A DNA stretch of 64,000 nt from Malacoplasma sp. (GCA_021444005.1 JABUSB010000002.1:1-64000); one strand, 5' to 3'. Counted from the first letter of the stretch, positions 1 to 13,461 are shown. Notes: a model not told the origin generated them from the sequence alone. Numbers and translations: made by a program.

Positions 1-1247
1 AATGAGTATAAGAATGAAATCACACTAAAAATTAAAAACATCAAAATAAAAAAGACAAAGTAGGTCGGTCTGCCAATATGACGAATTGAATTTGGAATTG
101 CGTGATTTACAAAAGTATATAAAAATGGATTTAAATTAGTGATCCAAGAATATATCGACACTCCTGTATTAAAAGGCAAAATAATTAAATAAAGCTCATA
201 AATACAAGGATAAATCAAAGCAATTGAAACAATTTTCCAAATTGGATACTCTTGTTTGTATGTTGATCTTAACAAATAAATGGATAACCCAATAAAGGTT
301 CAAGGTTGTACAACGTGTAACCAAATTGTTGAAGCAATACGTAATCAACCTCTAGAGAAAGTGCTTGTTGTTATAAAATTTGGTAACAATACTAAACACC
401 AAATAAGGGTTACAACACTAATGTATGTTGTAGCTACAATTTGGAAATTATTATTTTTAAAAATTTGTCATCAAGGGAATAACAAAATTAAAGTTAAAAA
501 TAAAAACACTAAAAGATTGGCTTGAATTGTAAAATAGGAAATTCGCTCAAATCAAAAATTGTGGGATCAATTATCAAATGAAACTGATGGTCTGTATAAG
601 AAAATACAAGCAATTAATGGTAAATAAAGAATCCACTCAATAAAAATTAAATTTCTTTTTAGTGAAAATAATTTGAACTGACGCTCTAGATATGTTTTTT
701 TACTAAAAAATGCTTTAATCTCATACTTCACAATTAAAGAATCATAGTTTTTAAAAGCATTAAGTGATAAAAACAAAAATGCAATAATGGGAATTATACT
801 AAAAATTAAAAGCCAGCTAAAAAGCTTGCTAACTTTTTTAATTTGAAGGGTAATTGCAATTTTTAATACATAACAATACAAAAATATCGTTCAAGCTAAA
901 CTTAAATCAAACACTGCGCGAAGCACTCTTAGATTTGTATCAATTCCAGAAAGATTAGCCCAATTGTATTTGTTATTATCATCTATTAATTGTTGTAATG
1001 GATTATTCAAATCATTAATAACAACATCTTGCTGGTAATAACTAAAAAACCCGGTGAAAAAAGTAACTAAACAAATAATTAATAAAATTGAAACCACAAA
1101 ATTGTTTCTTAAATATGAACTTCTTAGATAATCTGTTTTGTCCCTTTTGTTATAGATACCAATAAAAAAATCTTTGTCCGATTTTAATTGAGACAACTTA
1201 TCAATTTTTCTAGTTTTAAAATTTTTGGGACTAAATTTTTTATTCAT
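1..1247 (-). CDS. Multi-pass membrane protein, C-terminus cut by window edge
   Basis: At least 415 residues are visible; the frame stays open to base 1, so the C-terminus is missing. The N-terminal 45 residues are basic and soluble. Hydrophobic segments follow at about residues 48-70, 118-135, 142-162, 205-220 and several more. Short signatures Y-F-T-x-Q-A-N-L-L and W-L-H-V-V-Q-P resemble the F-T-x-Q-S-N and W-x-H-x-x-x-P signatures of the second membrane protein at 27761-28531. I infer both belong to one mycoplasma family of YwaF/MAGa3780-type integral membrane proteins. Substrate and function are unknown. In-frame TGA codons encode Trp (for example at 888-890). The start at 1247 is the first ATG after the upstream terminator, preceded by a weak purine-rich sequence. 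Confidence 0.75.
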
Positions 1248-1309
1248 ATCTCATTTTTTTATATTATTAATATTCTAAACTAAGACCAATGCTATTAGAT
1301 TACTAAAAT

Positions 1310-1344
1310 AAAAAAAGTAAGTAATTAAAATTTAATCACTTACT
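1310..1344 (-). terminator. Rho-independent terminator of the lipoprotein cluster
   Basis: Stem arms lie at 1316-1329 and 1331-1344, with near-complete pairing. Read leftward, the hairpin is followed by a U run (A run at 1310-1315 on the + strand). It sits 24 bases past the stop of the last tandem lipoprotein gene. Confidence 0.75.
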
Positions 1345-1367
1345 CATATAAATAAATTTAAATTAGC

Positions 1368-4300
1368 TTAATTATTAATAGTTTTATAATTATTTACTCA
1401 ATTAATACCGACATCGCTAAAGGCATTATAAGCTCTAATGTCATAAACACTAATTCTAGAATCTTTAACGATTTGGTTAATAAAATCTGATTGGGTTGCA
1501 ATTGAGGTAACATATTGCACTAATAAGTTACAAATAATCTCATCAGCTTTCTTATAAGAATCAGCATTATTGCTAGTCGCCCCAAGTGCTGTTTGCAATG
1601 ATGCTAATGAATTAAAACTATCACGGTTTAATTGGTAAGCATATGCTCCGTATTTGTTAACATTATTTTCGTTTTCGGAAAATGCACTAATTGTAGTTGT
1701 TGCACTACTACCAGATGCTGTAGTTGTATTAGATACCCCGACATAATCCTTAAATTGTTGGTAATAGTTCGCTGGTAGTTTATTAATCGCAGCAATCAAA
1801 ATTTCTTTTTTCTGATTTAAAGAGTAATTGGAATTATCAATACTATTAGCAAATCCATAGATAAAGTTAGTTAGATTATCTAAGGTTGATGCAAAAGTTG
1901 ATAGATTGTCCATATTAACAATGTTGTTTAAATATGAAATTAAATTAGCACTATTTCCATATTGGTACAAACAACCAGTTAAGTTAATATTTGTATTTGC
2001 ACTATTTACAAATAATGCATTGTTTAGATCAGTTGGTAGTACATTTGTCGATTTTGTTTGCAATCCTAAAAAACCATACATTAAATTATTGTTATTACTG
2101 CTATCCCCAGTTGCAGAATAATATTTGTTGTTAACATCAGATTGATACAATGCACCACTATCCAAGTTATAAGTTAAAGGAGTTGTAATTGTATCTGCAG
2201 TTGTTGGTTTGTTACCAACATATGCACCATATGTGTTGTTATTAATATTAGCTACAATGCTACCTGTTAATAATGATTGCGATGTTGGTGTGGTATATGT
2301 TTGACTTGTAGCATCTGTACCACTACTTGCTGTTTTTGCTAATGCTTGCACATTACTATTTTGTGAGTTTTGCCAAATTACATAGGCATTGTCATTTCCA
2401 ATATAGTTTTGCATATATTTTAGAAATGAAACTAAATTATCATCTAAAAGGTATTTAATAATTGCAATAGTGGTATATAAGGAGTTGTAATTTGTAAGTT
2501 GGGATGCATAGTTTGTCGTGTTATTCATATTCCATAAATCAAAACTATATTTTCTAATATCAGTAATCCCATTAGTTACACTATTTGCATTAACACTACT
2601 TGTAGCACCAAAATTAAATAGCATATCAGTTTGTGCACTTAAGCTATTTAAATAAAAGAAATTGTACATTGCATTTTGCAAGTATGTTTGAATGTCAGTA
2701 GTTGCTGTAGTATCAGCAGTACTGTTAAATGGATTTTTAGATAAACTAAAACTATTAATTGTAGACCCATTTATTGGAGTGTAAAAACTACCAATATAAG
2801 TGCTTAATACTTTATTTTGGGCTAATGATTTTATAAAACTAGAATCAGATAATGTATTTGTTAATGCAGCATTCACAAAGTAATTATTTGAAAAAACATA
2901 TTGGCTATATTGACTATAATCACCACTTTGGACTTGAAGATTATTTATTACATTTGGAATTGCATTAACTACTGATTGGTACAATGAAGTATTGTTTGCT
3001 AATGTTGAATTATTAACATTAACTACACTAATTGTAGTAGTAAAAGGATTGATTCCCGTTGATGCTAATAAAGCGTTTTCAAATAAGTAGTTAGAACTAA
3101 TGCCATAATACTTTTCAGTATTATTGTCGGAAACGTATTTGTAATCAAAACTAGATGCTAACCCATTTTTATAAACTGTGTATCCATAGTTTTGATTTAA
3201 TGGTTTTTTGTTTTCATACATTGATTGGGCAGCGCTAGTTGATTTGTCATAATATGCTGCATTTTGCAAATAGTTTGCAATCGAAGTTGCTAAATTAATT
3301 GAATTTGCATCCGCAATTGAAGTCGTAGAAAACATTTTATTAGTATAAGTTTCACCATCAATTAAATTAAATGTTGGAGTTTGTGCAAACTCATAAATTA
3401 ATCAATCGGTATTTGATGAGAAAAATGATGAAAGCTCGTTTGATAAATCAATTGTAAAATCGGTGCTTGTATATTTACCTAATAGATAACGGTACAAAAC
3501 TACTAATGCAGCATCGGTTTTTTTGTCAGCAACATTAGTTGCTTTACCAATTAATGTTTTACCATCAATTGCCGCTGCACTTACCCCATTATTTGTTCTA
3601 AAAAACATAAAATCACTTAATGGACTTGAAGTTGATGCAGATGCTTGACTACCTTGTGTTGCAGAAGTGTTAGAAGAAGAAGTAATTGTACCTGGGACAA
3701 AGTTATCAATTGTATAAACTGTTTTTCCAGATAAATCACTTAATTTTACTTTATTAATTACATTATCAATATAAGACCCTGATAACTGAAGCGGTGAAAT
3801 AGTAGCATTATTATCACTAGTGCTACCACTACCATTAGAAGTATAAAGATTTGAAGTACTAATAAATTGTGCAGTTAAGGGATCTAATCCATTAGTAGTA
3901 GTACTTAAATTAATATTGTGGGTAATTTGAGTATTAATATTTGTAAGCTGTGGGTTTTTAGTAGTACCACTACTTGCAGTAAACGGAATAGTACCATAAA
4001 GATAAGCAATCGCAGCTGCTGTTGGTACATCTTGGTCAGAAAATAAGGTACTGTTTTTGACTAACTTTAAAGTATTAGTATCATCACTTAAAGTTAATGG
4101 AATTTTCCGAATTCCCGTATCTGTATCACTAATATAGTTATTAATGTTAGTACCAGTGACAAAGTTTTCAAATTTTAATAATGTACCACTTGTAGTGTTA
4201 GTTGCATTTTCATTACCAAAATATGGGTAATAGTACGTTGCAGCACTTGAAGTGCTTGTAGAACTGCTATCTGAACCGGATGAAGATGACGAATCTCCGC

Positions 4301-5399
4301 TTGAATCACTTGATGAGTCACCACCACTTGAATTGTCAGTAGATGATGTAGAATCAGTTGAATCAGTAGATGCATCTTGAAGCGATGATTTTGTTTTTAA
4401 AATACTTGCATTTTTTGTGAATCTAAAAGAATTGGTAGATGTAGAGCCACTTGTACCACCCGTACTACCACTATCTGTGCTACCACTAGTGCTACTTCCA
4501 GAATCGGTGCTTTCAGATCCACTATTGTCTCCTGAATTTGTACTTCCACTGTTTTCTGAATCAGAAGCTGAAGTATTGGCTAAAACATTATAATAATCAT
4601 TAATGTTATTTGGGGTATTTGGTGTATTGTAATTCCAAGAAGCATAATCAACTATATAAGGGTTTTCATACTCAACATATTTTTGAAAAATATAATCTTG
4701 AAATGCTGCAAAATCATTATCAACTTGTGAATCTGGTTTTGCTAATAAATTCATTCTCGAATCGAATTTATAAACTAAATTAGCATCAGACCCCGTAGTA
4801 GTTGATGACACTTTTGCAGTATTTTTAAGGGCTGCTAAAATTTGGGAAGCATCAGGGTTATAAACAATGGTTTTGCTTGATTTGTTATAAACTGATAAAT
4901 ATAAAGTACTAAATAATTTATCTGTTAAAGTCGATTTTGCAAAACTATACAATTGGTTATTAATATAGTCTTGTTTGTTACCACCATTTTGGTCTAATAC
5001 TTCTTGTTGAAATTTAAGTTGCCAGTTATCACCATATTTTTGTTGATAACTTTTTAAATTATCATCATATGAAGTATTAATTTGTTTTTGCTTATTTTCT
5101 AATAACTTTGCATAATAACCATCATCTGCATTCGTATTTGCTAAATTTAATAATCAATTGTATGCAATTTTATTAGCAATTTGTTCTAAAAAACCCTTCA
5201 TTCCAGAATCGGTTTTAAGTGCAGCAGTACTAACATCTGATAGGGAAAGATTACTTGTTAACATCCCATTACTATTGGATGTCAAGTAAGAGTTTTTAAT
5301 TAATGTTGGGCTTACAGAGCACGATGTTACAATTGTTGGAATTGCCACTAGTGCTGCTAAAGCATTCAACTTAAAAAATCATTTTTTACTTTTTTTCAT
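1368..5399 (-). CDS. Large surface prolipoprotein, paralogue 3 of 3
   Basis: A 1343-aa protein with a lysine-rich n-region, hydrophobic core and lipobox I-V-T-S-C (Cys near residue 27), so it should be diacylated and anchored outside the membrane. It aligns along its length with its two upstream neighbours: T/S-D-S-G-M-K-G near residue 65, P-Y-F-G-N-E, D-W-L-I-Y-E, G-F-L-G-L-Q-T, Y-G-A-Y-x-x-Q-L-N-R and a C-terminal Y-D-x-R-x-(8)-W. Residues about 270-390 form two Ser/Asp/Gly/Thr-rich tracts around a short basic block. The layout recalls the MG185/MG260-type mycoplasma lipoproteins, but that assignment is a guess. The start follows a GGGGTGGG ribosome site in the 10-nt gap after its neighbour, implying co-transcription. 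The protein is Asn/Thr/Ser-rich and Cys-poor. Confidence 0.88.
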
Positions 5400-5409
5400 A
5401 ACCCACCCC

Positions 5410-8400
5410 TTAGCTAGTGCTTTTGTCCTTATAATTTAAAACCCAACGTGAACCTAATTGGTTATTAAGTCGCACATCATAAACATTAACTTTATTGTTA
5501 TTATTTGTTAAATTAGCAATCGCATAATTTTGGATATTAGAATCATTTGCTAATTGAACTACCAAATTCCAATACACTTCACTAGCTTCTTTTGCTGCAT
5601 TAGAGTTAGTTGTTGTACCAGAAGTTTGTGTTTGTGAATTAGATTTAGAAGGATCATTAGTGTTAAAAACACTTGTTAAATAATTATAAAAAGTCGTTGT
5701 AGAAGCTAAATCTGCATCATTTAATTGAATCACATATGCACCATAATTTAATCCATTTACCGAATCGGTATCACTTCCGTATAATTTAGTTCCATTAATA
5801 TAGCCATTTCGTGGGCTAAATGCATTTGTAGGGATTTTAGAGGTATCATTCACGATTGTAATTAATGCATTTTGCATATCAGTAACAGAAGAGGAATTAT
5901 AAACTGAAGTGAAGTCAACATTAGGGAATAAAGAAGCCATTGTGTTGGCTAATGTAACAACTTGTGATGAAGAATATGTTTTTATTAAATTTACCAAGTG
6001 GTCTTTGGTTGATGCAATTCCATATAGCAATCCGTTTTGGTTGCTTAATTTAGTAGGCTCTGTAAACAATAAATTTTTTAATGCATCACTAATTCCGTTG
6101 TTTGATGTATTGGTTTGGATTCCTTGAAATCCTACCATATTCGCAACATGGAAGTAATAATTAGAATTTGTAGCAGAATCAACAAATGTGGAATTGTGAT
6201 TGTTGTTATCACTTCCAACAGTTGCATAGGCATCATTTGGAATATAAGCAGATGCCTGCGAGTTGTTAACATTAGTTACAACACTAGTCCCATCTTTCCC
6301 GTACAACAATTTACTAGCATCAGATAGTGTGGTTGTAGTTGCTGCAGTATTGTTTGTTGCAGCGGCTGTGCTTGTAATAAACTCTTTAGAAATATCGTTG
6401 TTTTTATCAACACTATTTTCCCAAACTAAAAATGATAGTTGTGAACTTGAAGTGGATAATTTACTTCTTAATTGTGATAAAAACATTGCCCCATTATCTT
6501 GTAAAAGATATTGGATGGTAGCAATTTCGGTTAAAAAATTAATGTAACTATCAGCATTATTAGCAGTTCTATTAATGACATTAGCAGTTCATAATCCCGT
6601 TCTGTAGTTATCAAAATCAGAATATGTAACAGTTGGTAAAACACTATAGTTTTTACTTATATAAACATTGCTTGTACCAAAGTCATTTTGGTTCAATTGT
6701 GTTCATTTCGAATCTGATCCATCAAATGTTGAATTAAAGAAAGTATTTGATAATGCACTATTTAAATAACTTGCAACATTTGAAGAAGTTCCAGTTGAAG
6801 CATCATTAAAAGTGGTTAATTTATAAGAATCATAACCAAAAGATGCAGTATTTACAATTGCAGCATTTTTATTAATTGCATTGGTTAAAACTTCTTGTTT
6901 TACCAAATCACTTAACAAATTACCATCACTTCCCACAGCGATGATGGCTTGGTTAACAAAAAAGTCATTGGTTAAAATGTATTGGCTATATTGAAAACCT
7001 TTGAAATCTGAAGTTAATGGTGCTAAAGATAAAGAATTAGAATATGTCTTTGCAGCTTGCAAGAAAATACTATAAAGTCCCCCATTAGCATAAGGGTCAA
7101 CATTGAAGTTAGTAGTGTCATTTACAAATGGATTTGTCACTTGAAGGCTTTCTAATGCTTTAAAATAACCCATTTTGTTATAAGTTAAATTGCCTGTAGT
7201 AGCACTTCCCGCTTTCACATAAGCATAAGGATAAGATGCTGCAATTCCATTAGAGTAAGTGTTTACACCATAATTTTTCGAATAATTATATTTTTCACCA
7301 TACACAGCTGCTTGGTATGTTTGAATTCGTGTGTATCTAGTGCTGACATACAAATAATTGCAAAGGGCATCAAAAAAGTTTTTTGCAGTTTGGTTTGCTG
7401 TTACAAAATTTAAATCAAACAATGTTTGGTTTGTATTTTGTTTTGTATACTCATAGATTAATCAATCCTTATTATCTGAATAAAAAGTTGATAGAGTGGA
7501 TGACAAATCAATGGCAAAACCTTGATTTGAATCATATTTGTTTTGGAGAAAACGGTATAAAACTATGTCACCTGCGCGCTTTTTAGCATCTGCTAAACTA
7601 GTAGCCTTTGAGATATAGCTTTGCCCATCCAATACAAGCGCATAAACAGCATCACTCTCACGAGCAAATAAGATATTATTTAAATTTGTATCACTTGGGA
7701 TAAATGCATCAATTACATACAATCCTTTAGAAGTATCGTATTTAGTTGTTGAATTTGTAGTACCACTTTGTGAAGTTCCACTAGTTGTTGGGTTTAATTG
7801 TGAATAACCATTAGTTGATAGTATCTTTTTAACTAAAGCATCATCTAATAAGATATAGTTAACCGATTTAGAATTGTTTCCATTATTTGTAGTTTGCGCA
7901 CTACTGCCACTTGCACTTAAAGTACTGTTTTTAAATGCATCAGCACTAGTTGCCACAAAATTAGATGTAATTGCATCAAATGGCCCCAAAGCTGAAGTGG
8001 ATAATGTTTTAGTTAATAAAGATCTATCTGCATAATTAATTCCTGCAGCTGTACTGTTTCCATTACTAGATTGAGTAAAGCTAGTATCAAATAAGAATGA
8101 ACTTGCTAATCCTAAGTTATTGGTTCAAGTACTATAAGCTGAAGAATTGGTAATTAATTTATAGCTATTTGAAGTATCAGAAGAAAACTTATTTTTATTT
8201 AAATTAGTTAAGCCAATTGCAGATGCTTGATCCCCGCTATCTGCATATCCAGATTTAGCAGATGCAATAAAATTATTAAAGTTTTGAATGATACTCAAAC
8301 TATTATTATCATTCTTCTCACTAAAGTATGGAAACTTGTAACTAGGGGCTATTGTATCACCGGTTACTGTTTGTCCATATGCATCTTTGTTATAAACAGA

Positions 8401-9165
8401 ACTTAATCCATTGATTGGAGCACTATAGCTTCAATCAACATAATTAATAATAAAAGGGTTTTCAGATTGCACCCATTGGTTAAAAATAAAATCTTGAAAA
8501 GCTGCGTATTGGGTAGCAACAAAAGAATCAACTGATTTGTTTAAACCTTTACTAGAAAAAGCAAATTTAATTCCATTAGTATTTTGAATTGCATTTTGTA
8601 AATTTACAGTCGTTGATGGTAAATAGTTACCATTAGCATCTACCACGCTCAAATACAGATTTGCAAACAAATCAGTTGAGAATGTTGAGCTAGCTCAACT
8701 TAATCACTCTTGTTTTTTTCAACTATCTTCAGTACCACCATTAGGGTCTAGGGTGTTTTGTTGAAAAGTTAAAACAGCATTATCTTTGTTATCAGAATCG
8801 TTTTTATTTAATGCATCTTTATAATCATTATCAATTTTGGTTTTTTGATTCTCAACAATTCTTTTATAACCGGCCTGGCTGTTTGATTGACTATTATCCC
8901 CTGCTAATTTTAAATACCAATTATAAATTGCTTGGTTTTCAACTTGGTCTAATCACTTTTTACTTCCAGTATCAGTTGCTAATGAATAACTTGCTAAATC
9001 ATTTAAAGTTATATTATTAGTAAGTTTTGTCCCGTCGCCTCGACTAATAAGTTCATCAATTAAACTTTGGTCAATTCCACAAGATGTTAAAATACTGGGA
9101 ACACAAGACACAATTCCAATCCCACAAACTAAACTTAAAAGCTTTTTTCATTTATTCTTTTTCAT
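5410..9165 (-). CDS. Large surface prolipoprotein, paralogue 2 of 3
   Basis: A 1251-aa prolipoprotein: K-K-N-K-W-K-K n-region, hydrophobic core and lipobox I-L-T-S-C. It carries the same block order as its two neighbours, including T-D-T-G-S-K-K-W near the N-terminus, D-W-L-I-Y-E-Y, Y-S-K-N-Y-G-V-N, V-G-F-Q-G-I-Q-T, L-N-Y-G-A-Y-V-I-Q-L-N and a C-terminal V-Y-D-V-R-L. It lacks the long Ser/Asp tracts seen in the other two and is therefore shorter. The frame is open throughout once TGA is read as Trp; I checked the gaps codon by codon. The stop lies 10 nt before the next lipoprotein start and the gene begins 11 nt after the upstream one, so the three form a single transcription unit. The function is probably surface exposure, adhesion or antigenicity, inferred from class only. 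Confidence 0.88.
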
Positions 9166-9176
9166 ATTTATACCCT

Positions 9177-12100
9177 TTAACTAGAAGTTGATGAACTTGA
9201 GCTTGATGATGAATCTGAAGCTGAAGTGCTAGATGAAGAATCTGAATTAGTTATTTTTCAATTAGCTAATCATTCAGCACCAAGGGATGAGAACAATCTA
9301 ACATCAAAAGCATCAATTTTACCTTGAGTTGCAATAATAAAAGGTAATACATCAGATTGTATAGAGTCACTTGTAGCTTGTTGCATCACTAAGTTTGCAA
9401 AAATATCTAATGCATCATTAGTTTTGTCAGTATCACTGCTACCATTATTGCTTGAAAGTGCAGTTAAAAGATTATCAAGTGAAGTTAAATTAGTTCGATT
9501 GATTTGAATTGTGTATCCCACAAATTGATCATAAGGATCAGTTTGGGAAAACAATAAACCATTTTTATTAGTTGCAGAATCTGTAACATCTTTGTTAACA
9601 ATTCCGTTTCGTGGTTGAAAAATACCAGAGGCCAAACTACCAGAAGCACTACTTAAATTGTTAATCGCATTTACTAAATCAGTCTTTTTTTGTGATAGAG
9701 AAAGCGAATTATCATCTGCAAATTGTGCTAATTGTGATTGGTTTAATTGTTTTGCTAAATTATTAGCAATATCATTTACTGCACTTAAAGATGTTGTGTT
9801 GTTAATAATATCAATTACAGTATTTAATGAAGATCCATATCCGTATAAAATTCCAGTTAGATTTGGATTATCAGTATTTGGATTATTAAATAACAGGTCT
9901 GACAATATCGTTGCTAATGAATTGCTAGAGCTTGTTTGCAATCCTAAAAATCCAGTCATATTACTTGCAACCGTGTAATAAGATGCTGTTGTATTCGCGT
10001 TTTGGTAACTTGATTTTAATAATAAATTTGGAGTGGTACCAGTAGTGTAGTTTCCACTTAACTTACTAGCATAGTTGATCGTAAATGGAGTGTTTAAAGT
10101 AGTACTAGATATGGAATTGATTAAACCATAACCCCCAATGTAAGCAGATGCAAAACTATTGTTCACATTGCGGTTAATCTTAGTAGCATCTAATACTGAT
10201 TGTGCAGTAACACTTGTGCTTTGTTGTAAGTTAGTATTAATTGAACCTTGTCACGCTACAAATGCAGTTTCACCTAATTTAATTTGGTTCGTAATTGAGG
10301 TTAAAAAATAATTTGCATTGTTTTGCAACATATATTTAATGGTTGCAACTACACTATATAGTTTTAAATAATTGCTAAGAGAAGTGCTGTTTAATACTGC
10401 ATTGTTAGCAATTCATAATTTCTTTTTATAGTTACTCAATAATGCGGCAACTGATGTATTTTGAGTAGTTGTACCAGAAGCAGTAGTTCCATTAATTGCA
10501 TTATTTCAATTATTGTTATCAGTATTTGATAAATTTAATCACACATTAGCAGATGATGGGTCAAAACCAGAATTAAAGAAGAAATTAGATAATGCAGAAT
10601 TTAAATATGTACTAATATCGTGTGAAGTGTTTTTGTAAGTTATTGAATATGTGTTAAATTGGAGTTTATCAAAATCAAAAAATGATCCAATATATTTTTT
10701 AAGGTATGAAATTTTAGCTAAATCAGCTAAATCAGTACCTTCATTTGAATATGACAATAATGCAGCATTCACAAATGATGAATTACTATAAATGTATTGT
10801 GAATATTTAAAGCCATCAAAGTTAACATTACTTAAAGCACTTAGTCCACTAGACAATGTAGTAAGTGTCGAAAACAATGATGTTTTACTCACATAATCTG
10901 TACCATCATAGTTTTTAGTGACACTAACATTTGATGCAAAAGGATTATATACAATACTATCAGTTGCAGCTACTTGAAAACTTAAATATGGGTTTGAATC
11001 ATATTTATTAGCATCAGTTATTGAAAGGGTAGCATATGGTCACAAAGCTGCAAGGCCGTTTTGATAATCATTTACCCCATAGTTACTACTATAAGTTTTT
11101 TTAGCATCAATTAATTTATTATCATACTCATCAACTTTTTTATAGTAGTTAACTTCATGTAAAAAGTTATTAATTGAAGTTGCACTATTTTTCTCATTAT
11201 CACTTAATTTGATATCTGCCAAATTAAATAATGGGTTAGTTGGATTTTGCAATGCATATGAATAAATTAACCAATCAAGGTTGTTTTCATAATATGTTTT
11301 TAATTCACTTTGCACATCAACTGCAAATGAATAGTTACTATCTTTTGCATTAATGTTATTGTAAAGTGATCGAAACAAAACTACTTGTCCCGCATTTGTC
11401 TTTTTTTCTGCTGGGGTTAAGCTAGTTTTGCTACCACTTGTGTCATTATTAATAAAATTAATCCCATCAATTGAAATGGCGTGGACTCCAGCACTGTTTC
11501 GTAACAACATATAATTTGTTAAATTGTTATTGCTCGGATTAAAAGCATCTACTACATACAAATCACCATTTGTTAATCCTTTAAGAGGGCCATTGGAATT
11601 AATCACGTGGTTAACATATGATGAATCTAATTTTAATTGGTATTGATTAGCTGCGCTATTGTTAGTAGTACTGCTACCTCCTGTACCTCCTTGAGTTGAA
11701 GCGTTGCCAAAAATTTGTGTTTTGCTCACAAACTCTTTAGTGATTGGGTCAAGTCCGGTAGTGGTATCAGAACTAATACTAGCACTAGTTGAAGTTGTAG
11801 CCATTGCTTTTGAAATTGCACTATTTTTAGGGATTCCATAATTTTTAGATGCTGTTGTACCTTGCGCAGTTGTTGTATTTGCATCAAAGTTAACATTGTT
11901 GTCAGTTATATTTGAATTTAATCAAAACAAATAACTACTAGCAGCTGCAAACTCAGTATACAAATCATTATAGATTGTACTATTTTTAGCCAAGATATAA
12001 GTTGAGCTATCATCTGTATAATCATTAGGAATATTTAATAATCCAAAACCTTTTGAATCATATGATGAATCAAAAGGAATCGTAACACTAGTAGTAGTAG

Positions 12101-13235
12101 AGCCTGTGCCATTAAAATTAACATTTTTTGCAGTTGTAGATGCTGCTGCTTTGACAAAACTAATGTATTTAGTTAAAGTCCCTGTAGTACTGTTTGGTCC
12201 ATCATTGCCAAAGTAAGGATAAATATAACTTGCAGCAGTTGCCGTCGTTGAAAAGCTTGAACTGCTTCCATCCCCACTACCACTAGAATCTGAGGAAGTT
12301 GTATCTGTATCTGCATTTAATGCTGATTTACTTTTAAATAATTTTAAAGAATTAGTGGTTGTACTCCCATCAGTGTTTGTACTACTATCACCACTACCAC
12401 TTCCACTCGAATCTGAAGAGGATGTAGTAGTGCTTGAAGCATTAGTATATAAATTTTGTAACCCTTGAGAAGGGGTACCATACTTTCATAACACCATATC
12501 AACCACATATGGGTTTTCAGTTTGCACATATTGTTGTCACACATAGTTAACAAAATTAGCATATGCATTATCAATTGCATCACTTGTTAGTCTTGCACCA
12601 GTTGAAGTGTTATCAATTGTTGAATTTGAAGGGAATGCAAATAATAAGCTTTTAGAAGCAAGGGCATTATATAAATCGGCAACACTGCTCGAATTTAGAA
12701 TTGAAGGATTAACAATTGCACCACTTGCATTTTTATAAGTTAAATAGTTTTTATTAAATAAATAAGTTTCAAATTGTGATTTGGCCCAACTATTCCACTT
12801 TGCTTGCTTATAAGTTTCTTCTGTCGCCCCATTAAGATCTAAAACTTCTTGTTGAAATTTTAGTGCTCAATCATCTCCATATTTTGATTTATAAGAATTT
12901 ACTAAATTTTTATAGTCATCATCAATTGTGGTACTTTGGTTAACTCAAGAATTGGAAAAGTTAACATTACTAGTTTTAGAAAGTTTATTTAACCAGTTAA
13001 CAATCATTGAATTAACAATGTTGTCCAAATAACCTTTCATTCCCGTATCTGATTCTAAAGCTGCTTGTGCATAAGTTTGCAAGCTTGTATTTGAATCTAG
13101 CATTGACCCATCGTTTTTCGATACCGTTCTTTCTACAAAGTTAGTCGAACACGATGTTAAAAGTATGGGCATTATTGATACTGCAAAGATTCCCAAAAAA
13201 CTTGATAAAGCTCTTTTTTTAGTGAATTTTTTCAC
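9177..13235 (-). CDS. Large surface prolipoprotein, paralogue 1 of 3 (GTG start)
   Basis: A 1352-aa prolipoprotein and first gene of the tandem triplet. Translation appears to start at GTG, eight bases after AAAAGGA, giving M-K-K-F-T-K-K followed by a hydrophobic core and the lipobox L-L-T-S-C. The central domains match the two downstream paralogues (S-D-T-G-M-K-G-Y, Y-P-Y-F-G-N, D-W-L-I-Y, S-N-Y-G-V-N, G-F-L-G-L-Q-T, F-D-V-R-L-F-S-S-L-G). Ser/Thr/Gly/Asp-rich low-complexity tracts occupy about residues 268-325. Unlike the others, the gene ends in an almost pure serine tail of about 30 residues encoded at 9177-9247. A cytoplasmic enzyme role is excluded by the lipobox. The likely role is a surface antigen or adhesin. 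Confidence 0.88.
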
Positions 13236-13281
13236 AATTAATCCTTTTTATAAATCAAATAATCTCTTTAATTTGTTAATA

Positions 13282-13287
13282 ATTATA
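13282..13287 (-). promoter_or_regulatory. Probable -10 box of the lipoprotein triplet
   Basis: A TATAAT hexamer with an extended TG just upstream on the minus strand, about 47 bases before the GTG start of the first lipoprotein. No convincing -35 was found. It is the only consensus -10 seen between the adh terminator and the gene. Confidence 0.45.
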
Positions 13288-13384
13288 CAAAAAATTAACA
13301 TTATGTGAATCTAACCTAATTTCATTCCTTGTAACAAAGATATTAAAAATTACAATAATATATTATATGACTATATACAAGGAT

Positions 13385-13430
13385 TTTAAAAAAATGAAGA
13401 AATCAGATTTTAAGGCCTGATTATCTTCAT
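13385..13430 (-). terminator. Terminator of the alcohol dehydrogenase gene
   Basis: Arms at 13394-13406 and 13417-13430 pair with one bulge. Leftward it is followed by a U run (A run at 13388-13394). It lies 32 bases past the adh stop. Confidence 0.7.
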
Positions 13431-13461
13431 TTTTTATAATAATGAATCAATAATTAAATTC

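Noticed and set aside
280-525. Plus-strand 81-codon open frame
   Set aside because: It lies opposite the long membrane-protein frame, whose hydrophobic pattern and TGA Trp use are coherent, so it is a shadow.
4175-4375. Short open frame inside the lipoprotein Ser-rich tract
   Set aside because: It is a shifted reading of the repetitive Ser/Asp codons, with no ribosome site.
9658-9978. 106-codon + strand open frame opposite a lipoprotein
   Set aside because: Its only support is length. The opposite strand carries conserved paralogue blocks, so it is a shadow.
13236-13461. Phase-variation promoter (GAA or poly-A/T repeat) before the lipoprotein triplet
   Set aside because: No long GAA or homopolymer run, and no inverted invertible repeats were seen in this gap.
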